Source of the DNA: Arcicella sp034519515
Lineage (GTDB): Bacteria; Bacteroidota; Bacteroidia; Cytophagales; Spirosomataceae
Reading direction: 5' to 3'
Length of the DNA stretch: 64,000 nt
Assembly: GCA_034519515.1 (NCBI GenBank)
Contig: JAXHOK010000006.1
Span: 248,001 to 312,000, forward strand
Shown here: positions 34,662 to 42,984 of the stretch, in pieces
Layout: each line of letters begins with the position of its first letter
How positions within the stretch are numbered: the first letter of the stretch is position 1
Notes under the pieces: model-generated
Database searches by the model: none
What the model was told of the DNA's origin: nothing
What the model saw: the letters and a program-made list of their open reading frames with translations, nothing else
Position numbers and translations under genes: made by a program

Positions 34662-35289
34662 ATGTTAATTTTATAATTTGTAATACTCCCATCCCAACAA
34701 AAGTCCAACCAATTATTTGCTCGAAATTGTTTTGATTGAGCGTTCTAAAAATCTGTTCCCGTTTTATTGATGCTATTCGTGCATATACATAATTGAGGGT
34801 AAACGCTCCCGTACTCGTACCCAAAACAAACCATATTTTGTCGGATAACTCGCTGATTTTCAGATATTCATAATTTTGGTAGTTCACTAAAATGACAATC
34901 CAAAAAGGTAGTAATTGTGGATTGAAAAGCGATAGGAAAAAACCTTTTGAAACCGTCTGCCATTTTTCGGAAGAAATTTCTGCAAAGGCATAATCATTAA
35001 TGCCGTTTTCTTTCTTCTTTTTGCTTAATTCCAAATAACCCATTATCAACAAAATAGGAACAACCGCCCACTTCATTGTCTGAAAAATTAGCGGATATTT
35101 CTCAAAAATCATTACGCCTTCAACCGCCAAATATCCATAAATTATTTCTGGAATGATTCCGCCCAAAGCCATCAAAAGCCCCAAAGAAATATCCTTACGG
35201 AGCGTAATTTGAATGACCGAAAGATTCAAAGGTCCAGGATGAATAGAGCCTAAAAAACTGATGATGAATGTGATAATGAAAATTAGCAT
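34660..35289 (-). CDS. LysE-family exporter
   Basis: The 209-residue product has about six membrane segments. FLGSIHPGPLNLSVIQI carries the conserved PGP of the LysE/RhtB group and FFLSLFNPQLLPFWIVIL the NP motif. The family exports amino acids or related small molecules. The substrate cannot be read from the sequence. The gene is alone and its upstream region is a short-word repeat. Confidence 0.83.
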   Translation of the reverse strand: MLIFIITFIISFLGSIHPGPLNLSVIQITLRKDISLGLLMALGGIIPEIIYGYLAVEGVMIFEKYPLIFQTMKWAVVPILLIMGYLELSKKKKENGINDYAFAEISSEKWQTVSKGFFLSLFNPQLLPFWIVILVNYQNYEYLKISELSDKIWFVLGTSTGAFTLNYVYARIASIKREQIFRTLNQNNFEQIIGWTFVGMGVLQIIKLT

Positions 35290-35295
35290 TTATTT

Positions 35296-35362
35296 TGGGT
35301 AAACGATGTTTTGGGTAAACGGTTCAGGGGGAACGGTATTTTGGGTAAACGGTTCACGGAGT
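35296..35362. repeat. Short-word repeat (GGGTAAACGGTTCA type), left part
   Basis: TTTTGGGTAAACGATG, TTTTGGGTAAACGGTTCAG and TTTTGGGTAAACGGTTCACG repeat directly. The complementary words CCGTGAACCGTTTACCC are at 35506-35524, beyond the siroheme gene promoter. Confidence 0.65.
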
Positions 35363-35460
35363 CGAGTTTTATTTTATACGAAGATATTTATATTTTGGAT
35401 TTATTCGATGTCGTTTGTCAGACAATATCTTAAAATTGAATGATTAAGAAAACAAATCAA

Positions 35461-35468
35461 TAACTTTG
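35461..35468 (+). promoter_or_regulatory. TAACTTTG -7 element of the siroheme synthesis gene
   Basis: An exact TAnnTTTG match. The leader (about 65 bases) holds the right arm of a short-word repeat. Confidence 0.5.
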
Positions 35469-35494
35469 TACTAATAAATATTACCGATAAAATC

Positions 35495-35530
35495 CGTTCA
35501 CTTTTTACCGTGAACCGTTTACCCAAAAAA
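35495..35530. repeat. Short-word repeat, right part, in the siroheme gene leader
   Basis: CGTTCACTTTTTACCGTGAA and CCGTTTACCC end four bases before the RBS-like AAAGAA and the ATG. It can pair with the left part across the promoter. Confidence 0.6.
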
Positions 35531-35533
35531 GAA

Positions 35534-36139
35534 ATGAATCGCCTTTTTCCTGTTTTTTTGAAGTTAGAAGAACTCCACGTGCTGTTGGTGGGTGGTGGTA
35601 ATGTTGGTTTGGAAAAGCTTTCTGCCATGTTGAATAATAGCCCCGAAACCAAGGTTACCATTGTGGCGGATATGTTCAGAGAGGAGTTGATTGAATACGC
35701 CAAAGATTATCCAAAAGTAGAATTAGTTGAGCGAAGGTTTGAATTTAATGATTTGAATAACAAGGATTTAGTGATTTTATCAACTGATAATCCAAACCTT
35801 CATGCCAGCATAAAACGTATTTGTGCCGACCGTCATTTATTGTGTAATGTGGCAGATACCCCTGATTTGTGCGACTTTTATTTAGGTTCAATTGTTCAGA
35901 AAGGGGATCTGAAAATTGGAATCTCAACCAACGGAAAATCGCCCACTATGGCAAAACGAATGCGGGAATTTTTGAATGACATTATTCCCGAAGACATCCA
36001 AAAATTATTAGAAAATCTCCGTGAAATTAGAAAATCAATCAAAGGTGATTTTCAGGAAAAAATCAGAGTAATGAATGAGGTTACGGAAGAATTGATTTTG
36101 GGGAGGAAAGAAGATAGTAAACAAGATGGAGGGAAATAA
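35534..36139 (+). CDS. Precorrin-2 dehydrogenase / sirohydrochlorin ferrochelatase-like protein
   Basis: I chose the ATG at 35534 (MNRLFPVFLKLEEL); upstream codons are repeat DNA. The 201-residue product has a Rossmann loop HVLLVGGGNVGLEKL, then STDNPNLHASIKRICADRHLLCNVADTP and FYLGSIVQKGDLKIGISTNGKSPTMAKRMREFL. These are the blocks of the CysG N-terminal/Met8 type. It makes siroheme for sulfite or nitrite reductase. The other siroheme genes are not in the window. Confidence 0.92.
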   Translation: MNRLFPVFLKLEELHVLLVGGGNVGLEKLSAMLNNSPETKVTIVADMFREELIEYAKDYPKVELVERRFEFNDLNNKDLVILSTDNPNLHASIKRICADRHLLCNVADTPDLCDFYLGSIVQKGDLKIGISTNGKSPTMAKRMREFLNDIIPEDIQKLLENLREIRKSIKGDFQEKIRVMNEVTEELILGRKEDSKQDGGK

Positions 36140-36144
36140 TCAGA

Positions 36145-36813
36145 TTATTCTCTTTCCCCCATTTCGTGTCTTCCTTCCTCTTGTCTACTAAAAACGCCCA
36201 TATCTTCCAATAATTTCAAAAACTGAGGCGTGAAATTTTCCACGGAATGTGTATTTGAGATGTTTGGAAGCAGGTAATAAGATTTACGAAGTTTGTGGAT
36301 TTGGTCGCAAGTGGTACGGATTAAATTTGAGCTTGCCCACTGTTTATCTTGAAAAATCTCCTTAATCAAAGTCTTCATTCCTAACAAATAATAACCTCCT
36401 TGATTGGTGAGCCCAAGCACGCAGTCGTGCGTATCGAGAGCATAATATGATTTAGTCAGATGCCAGAGAGTTAGTTCACTAACATCCCCCCAGATAAGAC
36501 TCGCTTGACGAATGGGCGGTTCTGATAACTGAAAAGCAAATTCAAAAGCATTTTGCATTCGCTCGCCCATATCTTTTCCTGTCTGTAACTGTTTATGATA
36601 AATTGCATTATCCCAAGAATCATTCTTATCAATAAAATCGGAATAAAACAGGATTTTGGTATAAGGTAATTGGTCGGTGATGGAACGAGTTATTTGGGTT
36701 AAGGTTTTGTGAATAGCAAGCGTTTTTTTCTCGTCCAATTCTTCCCTTAAAGGGAAATCAGAAGGACTGGTACTGTTATTTACGAAAATTATCAATGCGT
36801 GTTGGTGGGGCAT
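36145..36813 (-). CDS. DUF2064 / TIGR04282-type glycosyltransferase-like protein
   Basis: The 222-residue product has LIIFVNNSTSPSDF at the start, GKDMGERMQNAFEFAF in the middle and, near residue 115, WGDVSELTLWHL with DCVLGLTNQGGYYLLGM. These follow the DUF2064 pattern (G.D.P.L and DGGYYLLG). Family members are linked to glycosyl transfer, for example in arsenosugar synthesis. The aspartates of the canonical G-D-C-P site are partly changed here (GDVSEL). No operon partner is seen. Confidence 0.75.
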   Translation of the reverse strand: MPHQHALIIFVNNSTSPSDFPLREELDEKKTLAIHKTLTQITRSITDQLPYTKILFYSDFIDKNDSWDNAIYHKQLQTGKDMGERMQNAFEFAFQLSEPPIRQASLIWGDVSELTLWHLTKSYYALDTHDCVLGLTNQGGYYLLGMKTLIKEIFQDKQWASSNLIRTTCDQIHKLRKSYYLLPNISNTHSVENFTPQFLKLLEDMGVFSRQEEGRHEMGERE

Positions 36814-37448
36814 AATGTTGTTTAAGGCTTGTTTAACAGAAGAATATCGGTCACTTTTATCTTACAACAAGGTAGAAAACAAACTTTAACTATGCAAATG
36901 AGTAACATGAAAATATGATAATTCTAAGCCGTAACGTATAGTGAGTGTAAAGAGAAAGTTATGTAGGTGAAATCATTGAAAAACGACTCGTTTTTGAGCA
37001 GGAGGGGTATTTTGGGGAAGATATAATAAAGGAATAAAAATCATTTTATGGAAACATATTTATTATGAAAATTTATGATTTAGAATTATTAGTCTAAGAA
37101 AAGTTCTCGAATTGCTTTGGAATGAAATAAAATGGATGAAGTTTATTTCTTTAAAAAGTCTAATGTTGTTGAAGGTTTGTTTTTGTTTTTGAAACAATTA
37201 TTGGGTTTATGAGAACATAAAAAAAGCCCTAAGAAGCCGTTTTAAAATATATTCTGAATAAAGTCTGATTGTATTTTTTGAGTAGCGGAATCATATTTTT
37301 TTAAGGAATATACAGCGTATCTTGTGTAAAAAATATGGTTTCGATAGTCAGAATAAGACAATCAGAATTTGTCGTAAGATATTTTAAAACGGCTTCTAAG
37401 AAACGTATTCTTAGAGCTTTTGAAAAAAATATTGAAGAACGAAGTTAT
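36814..37448. other. 635-base gap holding MITE copy 2
   Basis: The first 400 bases are AT-rich with no ORF worth calling and no clear promoter. The last part is the MITE at 37233-37396 and a 50-base spacer before feoB. Confidence 0.6.
37233..37396 (-). mobile_element. 164-bp MITE, copy 2 (inverse orientation to copy 1)
   Basis: It has the same terminal inverted repeats GAAGCCGTTTTAAAATAT and length as copy 1, flanked by a TAA/TAA duplication (37230-37232, 37397-37399). Confidence 0.9.
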
Positions 37449-39614
37449 TTACTTCAAAACTTGGTAAACAATAAAAGCTGAGATATACGCCAGTGCCGTC
37501 ATATAAACAAACTGAATGGTGGGATATTTCCAAGATTTGGTTTCTCGGTATGTGGTTGCCAGCGTACTCATACATTGCATAGCGAAGGCATAAAAAATCA
37601 GTAAGGAAAAGCCCAAAGCAGCATCATACATCGGTTTGCCCGTTTCGGGGTTTATTTCTTGCTTCAGACGGTTTTTGATGGTTGAATTTTCATCGTTTAC
37701 TTCGCCTCCTAAACTGTAAATGGTGGACATTGTGCCTACAAAAACCTCACGGGCGGCGAAGGAAGTCAATAAAGCAATCCCGATTTTCCAGTCGTAACCC
37801 AGAGGTTTTATCACGGGTTCAAAGGTTTTTCCAAATACACCCGCATAAGAATTTTCTAATTTTTGAGCCGCAATTTTATTATCTAAATCCGTTCCCGAAA
37901 GCGTTGGATTTTCGGTTTTTATTTTAATTTCTGCCTGTTCCATTGCATCACCAGGACCATAACTCGCCAAAACCCAGAGGACTATTGAAACCGCTACGAT
38001 AATTTTGCCTGCTTCAAAAACAAAGGCTTTTGTCGAGTTCCAAATCGTAATCATCACGTGCGAGAAACGTGGTCCTTTATAAGAAGGCAACTCCATAATA
38101 AAATAGCTTCTTTCTTTAACTTTGAGCAGTATTTTCATAACCCAGGCAGCAAGAAGTGCTACGAAAAAGCCCAATAAATACATCGCAAAAAGGGCAACTC
38201 CTTGTAGGTTAAAAATGCCAAAAAGGGTGCTTTTTTCAGGAACAACTAAGGCAATCAAAACCGTATAAATGGGCAATCGAGCCGAACAGGACATCAGAGG
38301 CGTTACCATAATGGTTATTAGACGGTCTTTCCATGAGCCAATGCTACGGGTACTCATAATGGCGGGAACGGCACAGGCAATACTCGAAATGAGCGGGACA
38401 ACTGATTTCCCATTTAACCCAAAACGTCTCATTAATTTGTCCATAATAAACATCACTCTGGACATATAACCTGTCTCTTCTAATAGCGAAATAAACAAGA
38501 ATAAAAATGCAATTTGGGGAATAAAAATCAATACACCACCGATGCCAGCAATGAGTCCATCGGTCAATAAATCGGTCAGGTTGGTGGGTGGGAGATTGGT
38601 TTTCAGGTATTCATTCAACGAAGCCACGCCTCCGTCAATCAAGTCCATCGGGTAGGTTGCCCAGGTGAAAATGGCTTGAAAAACGATGAAAAGAATGCCC
38701 AAAAAGATAAAGTATCCCCAAAAACGGTGCAAAAAAATCTTGTCTAAACGGTCAGTCCAAGTGTTAGTGGATTCTTCTTCAACGGGCATTTCGTGCAGAC
38801 AGTTATCGACAATTTCATTCAGTTGCGAATACCTCGCCATCGTCTCTTTTGACTGAGCATTCTGCGTATTCCAACCATATTTTGCTTGAATTTCGTCGAA
38901 TCCTATTCTTTGTTTTTCATTAAATTGAATCAAATTATCGTGTTCCGAAAGCCACAATAGGGCGTGATAGTCATCCGTTTCTCCATATTTCGTTTTGATT
39001 TCCTCAATCATTTCAACAGAGTAATCCATTGGTAATGAGTCGTTTGAGTTATAACCACTTTCCAAAGTTTTGTTTACTGCTAAACGCAAGCCGTTCAGAC
39101 CAATGCCTTTTTTGGCATTTACTTCGGCAACTTCCACGTTGAGTTCACGAGCGAGTTTCACAGAGTTAATTACGATGCCTTGATTCTCGGCAACGTCAAT
39201 CATATTCAAAGCCAAAACGGCGGGGATTCCTAAATCACGAACCTGGCTGAAGAGCAAAAGATTACGTTTGAGGTTGGAAGCATCGGCAACAACAAGTGCC
39301 AAATCGGGATAATCAGAATGCTGCGGATTGGCTAAAATATTGATAACCACTTGTTCATCCACTGATTTTGGGTAAATGCTATAAATGCCTGGTAAGTCCA
39401 AAATCACGGCATCGCCATCCGTTTCCAATTTCCATTTGCCAATGAGCATATCCATCGTTACGCCAGGAAAATTGCCCGTTTTTTGTCTCAAACCCGTCAG
39501 CGAATTAAATAGCGAAGATTTCCCTGCATTTGGATTGCCGATGAGGGCTATTTTAGGTGATTTTTTCAAGAGCAATTGAATTGTTTTAAAATTGGTTATT
39601 ACGTTTTTACGCAA
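37449..39614 (-). CDS. feoB: Ferrous iron transporter FeoB
   Basis: FeoB imports Fe2+. The 721-residue product has the G domain (G1 GNPNAGKSSLFNSLTG near residue 26, DLPGIYSIYP, LNMIDVAE) and then a hydrophobic part with about 8-10 membrane segments. Gate regions GIGGVLIFIPQIAFLFLFIS and SCSARLPIYTVLI are present, as is SFAAREVFVGTMSTIYSLG near the end. The last motif is typical of FeoB. feoA precedes it with an 8-base overlap, so the two are co-translated. Confidence 0.97.
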   Translation of the reverse strand: MRKNVITNFKTIQLLLKKSPKIALIGNPNAGKSSLFNSLTGLRQKTGNFPGVTMDMLIGKWKLETDGDAVILDLPGIYSIYPKSVDEQVVINILANPQHSDYPDLALVVADASNLKRNLLLFSQVRDLGIPAVLALNMIDVAENQGIVINSVKLARELNVEVAEVNAKKGIGLNGLRLAVNKTLESGYNSNDSLPMDYSVEMIEEIKTKYGETDDYHALLWLSEHDNLIQFNEKQRIGFDEIQAKYGWNTQNAQSKETMARYSQLNEIVDNCLHEMPVEEESTNTWTDRLDKIFLHRFWGYFIFLGILFIVFQAIFTWATYPMDLIDGGVASLNEYLKTNLPPTNLTDLLTDGLIAGIGGVLIFIPQIAFLFLFISLLEETGYMSRVMFIMDKLMRRFGLNGKSVVPLISSIACAVPAIMSTRSIGSWKDRLITIMVTPLMSCSARLPIYTVLIALVVPEKSTLFGIFNLQGVALFAMYLLGFFVALLAAWVMKILLKVKERSYFIMELPSYKGPRFSHVMITIWNSTKAFVFEAGKIIVAVSIVLWVLASYGPGDAMEQAEIKIKTENPTLSGTDLDNKIAAQKLENSYAGVFGKTFEPVIKPLGYDWKIGIALLTSFAAREVFVGTMSTIYSLGGEVNDENSTIKNRLKQEINPETGKPMYDAALGFSLLIFYAFAMQCMSTLATTYRETKSWKYPTIQFVYMTALAYISAFIVYQVLK

Positions 39615-39825
39615 CTATTATCGTAGCTGCTTCGTCTTTACGCATGGACAAAACATAGCCCGAAACCTTCACGGCAATTGGGTCGCCGAAAGGTGCAATG
39701 TGCGTCATGGTTACTTGTGTACCAGGCAAACAGCCCATTTCAAGTAATTTCACAGAAAGCCCTTCATCGATGAAATTCACGATGATTCCTCTCTCTCCTA
39801 TTTTCAAATCTGCGATAGTTTTCAT
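39607..39825 (-). CDS. feoA: FeoA domain protein
   Basis: I set the start at the ATG at 39825 (MKTIADLKIGERG), since upstream codons are repeat DNA. The 72-residue SH3-like protein has LLEMGCLPGTQVTMTHIAPFGDPIAVKV, the core FeoA motif. It overlaps feoB by 8 bases and should assist FeoB-mediated iron uptake. Confidence 0.93.
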   Translation of the reverse strand: MKTIADLKIGERGIIVNFIDEGLSVKLLEMGCLPGTQVTMTHIAPFGDPIAVKVSGYVLSMRKDEAATIIVA

Positions 39826-39827
39826 AT

Positions 39828-39926
39828 TTGTAGGTGTTAGATGTTGGGTGTTAGGTGTTAGATTCATCAGGAAGAATTTTATTTTCCCCTAATCCCTAAT
39901 CCCTAAAACCTAATCCCTAAAACCTT
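39828..39926. repeat. Short-word repeats (GGTGTTAGATGTTGG and CCTAATCCCTAA types)
   Basis: TAGGTGTTAGATGTTGGGTG and TTAGGTGTTAG are followed by CCCTAATCCCTAATCCCTAA, AACCTAATCCCTAA, AACC. The two word sets are partly complementary. They lie in the predicted feoA leader. Confidence 0.65.
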
Positions 39927-40051
39927 ATTTAGATTTATTCAAAACAAATACAAAATAACAAAGAGTTCCTGTTAATGTAAACTATTCTTTGAGAAAACAT
40001 TTTGCTTCTTCAAATTATTAGTTTTTATATACTTACGGTCTATTTGTGTTG

Positions 40052-40059
40052 TAACTTTG
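40052..40059 (+). promoter_or_regulatory. TAACTTTG -7 element of the ccm operon
   Basis: An exact TAnnTTTG match, followed by a leader of about 80 bases made of a short-word repeat. Confidence 0.55.
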
Positions 40060-40062
40060 CGA

Positions 40063-40138
40063 AGGCTTTTGGCTGTTAGCAATCGGCTATCGTTTAGCGA
40101 AAAAGCTGAAAGCTGATTGCTGATAGCCGATAGCCAAT
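40063..40138. repeat. Short-word repeat hairpin (GGCTATCGGCTATTGG type) in the ccmB leader
   Basis: AGGCTTTTGGCTGTTAGCAA and TCGGCTATCG on the left face AAGCTGATTGCTGATAGCCG and ATAGCC on the right. It shares its words with the locus before purK. Confidence 0.7.
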
Positions 40139-40145
40139 AAAAGAA

Positions 40146-40811
40146 ATGCTAAAAGAAATTAAAGCCCTGATAGACAAAGAGATACGACTGGAATTGCGAC
40201 AAAAATACGCTTTGAACGGTATGATTTTGTATGTTGTCAGCACGGTGTATGTCTGTTATTTATCGTTTCGGTTGAAGTCAAATCAGATTGACAAAATCAC
40301 GTGGAATACCCTTTTTTGGATTATTCTTCTATTTACAGCAACCAATGCCATCGCCAAAAGTTTCACGCAGGAACGTTTTGGAAGACTTTTGTATTATTAT
40401 ACTTTGGCGAATCCAGTAGCGATAATTATATCAAAAATACTGTATAATACCTTGTTAATGTTGGTGTTGGCATTGGTAGGGTTCGGGGTTTATGCAGTAG
40501 TGATGGGCAATCCTGTGGGCGATATTGGGATGTATTTGGTAAGCATTATTTTGGGAGCAATTGGTTTCGCCAGTAGTCTCACGATGGTAGCGGGAATAGC
40601 CTCAAAAGCGGAAAATAATGCAACCTTAATGGCGATTCTGAGTTTTCCCATCATCATTCCGATGCTGATTATGTTATTGAAAATTTCCAAAAATGCGTTG
40701 GATGGTTTGGATAGAGGTAGTAGTTTAGATGAAGTTTTGACCTTGCTGGCAATTGATGCAATAGTCTTGGTTTTGAGTGTAATATTATTTCCTTTTTTAT
40801 GGAGAAGTTGA
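40146..40811 (+). CDS. ccmB: Heme exporter protein CcmB
   Basis: CcmB is the membrane part of the CcmABCD complex in cytochrome c maturation. The 221-residue product has six membrane segments and starts with a short charged helix (LIDKEIRLELRQKYALNG), as usual. FTATNAIAKSFTQERFGRLLYYY is the conserved block near residue 60-80. The end overlaps ccmC by 13 bases. ccmA is not in this window. Confidence 0.92.
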   Translation: MLKEIKALIDKEIRLELRQKYALNGMILYVVSTVYVCYLSFRLKSNQIDKITWNTLFWIILLFTATNAIAKSFTQERFGRLLYYYTLANPVAIIISKILYNTLLMLVLALVGFGVYAVVMGNPVGDIGMYLVSIILGAIGFASSLTMVAGIASKAENNATLMAILSFPIIIPMLIMLLKISKNALDGLDRGSSLDEVLTLLAIDAIVLVLSVILFPFLWRS

Positions 40812-41476
40812 AAATGAAAAATAATTGGTATAAAATTTTAGCCGTAGTGGCATTAGGTTATGTAGTGATTTGGGGATTTATTGGTGTGATTCCTCGCCAA
40901 CCCGTTTTGCATGAAACCGCTCGTAATCTGTATTTTCATGTACCGATGTGGTTTTCTATGTTTGCCATGTTGGGAATGTCAGTTTGGAATTCTATACAAT
41001 ATCTTCGTAAATCATCGTTGGAATTAGACACCAAAGCCTCTGAATATGCCAATACGGGTATTTTGTTTGGTATCGTAGGCATATTAACGGGAAGTATTTG
41101 GGCGAGATACACGTGGGGTGATTGGTGGACAAATGACGTAAAACTCAACGGTGCCGCCATCGGTTTGTTAATTTATTTTGCTTACATCGTGTTGAGAGGT
41201 TCATTTAATGATGAACAGCAAAAAGCCAGAATATCAGCTATTTACAATATTTTTGCCGTAGCATTATTGATTCCGTTATTGATAATTTTACCCAGAATGA
41301 CTGATTCTCTACATCCTGGCAGTGGTGGAAATCCAGGCTTCAAACCTATGGACACCGAACACACTATGCGGATTGTTTTTTATCCAGCCTGTATCGGTTG
41401 GATTTGCTTAGGTTATTGGATTACCGATTTGAAATTAAGATTCCGTAAAATTGAACAACGTTTTCAAAGTATTTAG
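40799..41476 (+). CDS. ccmC: Heme-handling protein CcmC (CcsA-like)
   Basis: CcmC binds heme and loads it on CcmE. The 225-residue product has six membrane segments. NLYFHVPMWFSMFAMLG carries a heme-ligand His, and GSIWARYTWGDWWTNDVKLNG is the tryptophan-rich WWD motif. MRIVFYPACIGW follows near the end. The ATG at 40799 overlaps ccmB; a second at 40814 is possible. The next gene starts 2 bases after the stop. Confidence 0.93.
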   Translation: MEKLKMKNNWYKILAVVALGYVVIWGFIGVIPRQPVLHETARNLYFHVPMWFSMFAMLGMSVWNSIQYLRKSSLELDTKASEYANTGILFGIVGILTGSIWARYTWGDWWTNDVKLNGAAIGLLIYFAYIVLRGSFNDEQQKARISAIYNIFAVALLIPLLIILPRMTDSLHPGSGGNPGFKPMDTEHTMRIVFYPACIGWICLGYWITDLKLRFRKIEQRFQSI

Positions 41477-41478
41477 TT

Positions 41479-41778
41479 ATGGAAAATTTAAAAATATATG
41501 TTAGTAAATCTGTGGATGGCTACGGATTTAGTTTGATGCCTTCTCAAATAAAAACGATTAAGGGCGTTTTTGGTGATTCTGCACATCCTGCTAAACAGAT
41601 TATGGTAGATTATGATTTAAAAAGCGGATTTGAAAATTTTTATGGAAAATTAGAAAGATTTATATTGCCTGCTTTAATAGGATTAGATAATGAAGATGAT
41701 TTAAAAAAGCTCAAAAGAATCAATTTTGTTGATCCATTTACTAATAATATCATTAATACCTTAACCCTAAATGAATAA
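41479..41778 (+). CDS. Hypothetical protein inserted in the ccm operon
   Basis: This 99-residue soluble protein starts 2 bases after ccmC and overlaps the next gene by 8 bases. It contains SVDGYGFSLMPSQIKTIKGVF and PALIGLDNEDDLKKLKRINFVDPF. I do not recognise the family. The gene is not part of any ccm set I know. It is tied by overlap to a PD-(D/E)XK-like gene, so the two were probably gained together. Confidence 0.6.
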   Translation: MENLKIYVSKSVDGYGFSLMPSQIKTIKGVFGDSAHPAKQIMVDYDLKSGFENFYGKLERFILPALIGLDNEDDLKKLKRINFVDPFTNNIINTLTLNE

Positions 41779-42238
41779 TTATCATCTATATTTTGGACGT
41801 GCAGGGCAACTTTTTGTTATGTCTGAATTTTTATTACGAAGTTGGAATGTAGCAATTCCAGAAGTCGATGAAGGGGATGATATTTTTGTAGTAAAACATG
41901 AAACAGGTCGTTTAATGAGAATTCAAGTAAAGTCGGCACAATCAAAAATTCAGAAAGAAGGATTTTCGGCTCAATTTAACATTTCTATAAAACAACTTGC
42001 AGATGTTACTAAGGGTTACCATTTCATATTTGTTGTGAGACATTTGAATCATTGGCAAGAAGTTATCATCATTCGGCAAAGTGATTTATTTGATATGTTT
42101 GATACTCAATCTCTTGGCTCCGTACACAAAGATAATTTGACTTTGAGGCTAACTTTCAAAAACGCAAAGGTCTCAAACAAAAAAATCAACCTAACCCAAT
42201 ACCAAAACAATTTTGAAGACTTTATTATTGATATATAA
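41771..42238 (+). CDS. PD-(D/E)XK-like nuclease-fold protein inserted in the ccm operon
   Basis: The 155-residue product has GRAGQLFVMSEFLLRSWNVAIPE, then DEGDDIFVV and MRIQVKSAQ. The order G-x-x-E/Q...D-D...Q-V-K is that of small PD-(D/E)XK-fold proteins (DUF4365-like). The acidic D (DDIF) and the QVK lysine are kept. It may be a nuclease or a DNA-binding relative. It overlaps the gene before it and ends one base before the ccmD-like ATG, so it is transcribed in the ccm operon. Its function is unknown. Confidence 0.6.
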   Translation: MNNYHLYFGRAGQLFVMSEFLLRSWNVAIPEVDEGDDIFVVKHETGRLMRIQVKSAQSKIQKEGFSAQFNISIKQLADVTKGYHFIFVVRHLNHWQEVIIIRQSDLFDMFDTQSLGSVHKDNLTLRLTFKNAKVSNKKINLTQYQNNFEDFIIDI

Positions 42239-42239
42239 A

Positions 42240-42449
42240 ATGAGAAAACTATTTTCACTAATCACATTATTATTCATCTCGGCGAGTTTATTTGCCCAAG
42301 ATAACGTTGCAGGCGAACCCGAAATGGCTGATAAACTCTATGCCGATGGCAGAATTTATGTAGTCGTGGCGGTGGTTGCAACCATTTTTACAGGAATAAT
42401 TGTTTACTTAATAAATTTAGATAGAAGATTAACTAAGTTGGAAAAATAG
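42240..42449 (+). CDS. CcmD-like small membrane protein
   Basis: I chose the ATG at 42240 (MRKLFSLITLLF). The 69-residue product has an N-terminal hydrophobic signal-like segment and a second one (IYVVVAVVATIFTGIIVYLINLDRRLTKLE) with the charged end typical of CcmD. It should stabilise the CcmABC-heme-CcmE step. It lies between the inserted nuclease pair and ccmE. Confidence 0.78.
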   Translation: MRKLFSLITLLFISASLFAQDNVAGEPEMADKLYADGRIYVVVAVVATIFTGIIVYLINLDRRLTKLEK

Positions 42450-42451
42450 AC

Positions 42452-42540
42452 TAAAAAGGTTTAAGGGATTGGGTTTTAGGTGTTAGTGTTTGCAAGTTTG
42501 CTATTCTAAAACCTAAAACCAAACACCTAAAACCTCCAAA
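42452..42540. repeat. Short-word repeat hairpin (GGGTTTTAGGTGTTAG type)
   Basis: AAGGGATTGGGTTTTAGGTG and TTAGTG on the left face CTAAAACCTAAAACC and AAACACCTAAAACC on the right, just before the ccmE ATG. Confidence 0.7.
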
Positions 42541-42543
42541 AAC

Positions 42544-42984
42544 ATGAAAAAAACACACATTTTCGGACTCATTGTGATTGCAATTGCAGTCGCTATTCTT
42601 GTTTCTACGGGTACGGAAGCAAGCACATACACAGATTTTACGGTTGCTGAAAACATGGCAAAAGAAGGCGATGCCAATCAAGTTCACGTAGTAGGTAAAT
42701 TGAAAAAAGATGCCACTGGCGAGATTATGGACTTGATTTATAACCCTGCCATTGATGCCAATCACTTAGAATTTACGCTGACTGATAACAAAGGGCGTTC
42801 ACAAAAAGTAGTATATAATGCTCCTAAACCACAAGATTTGGGCAAAGCCGAACAAATTGTTATCATCGGAAGCATGAAAGGTGAAGTTTTCAAGTGTGAT
42901 AAGATTTTATTGAAATGCCCTTCAAAATATCAAGATGGTAAAGCTGAATTTAAGGAAGTGGAGAAACCTGCGAAACAATCTTGA
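42544..42984 (+). CDS. ccmE: Cytochrome c maturation heme chaperone CcmE, cysteine-type
   Basis: CcmE carries heme from CcmC to the CcmF lyase. The 146-residue product has an N-terminal membrane anchor and an OB-fold domain (VHVVGKLKKDATG, LEFTLTDNKGRSQKVVYNAP, IVIIGSMKG). The heme-binding motif near the end is C-P-S-K-Y (C-x3-Y) in LLKCPSKYQD, in place of the classical H-x3-Y. Cysteine-type CcmE is known from some archaea and deltaproteobacteria. Confidence 0.93.
   Translation: MKKTHIFGLIVIAIAVAILVSTGTEASTYTDFTVAENMAKEGDANQVHVVGKLKKDATGEIMDLIYNPAIDANHLEFTLTDNKGRSQKVVYNAPKPQDLGKAEQIVIIGSMKGEVFKCDKILLKCPSKYQDGKAEFKEVEKPAKQS

Larger units (their letters stand above)
39826..40145. other. 320-base spacer between feoA and ccmB
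   Basis: It holds three repeat arms (39828-39868, 39888-39926, 40063-40138), the ccmB promoter at 40052 and plain AT-rich DNA in the middle. No Fur-box match is obvious. Confidence 0.5.

Noticed and set aside
39828..40138. A CRISPR array made of the short direct repeats
   Set aside because: Words are only 7-10 nt with no unique spacers of constant length, and no cas genes are present.
39826..40145. A Fur box upstream of feoA
   Set aside because: I looked for a GATAATGATAATC-like dyad and found only repeat words and AT-rich DNA.
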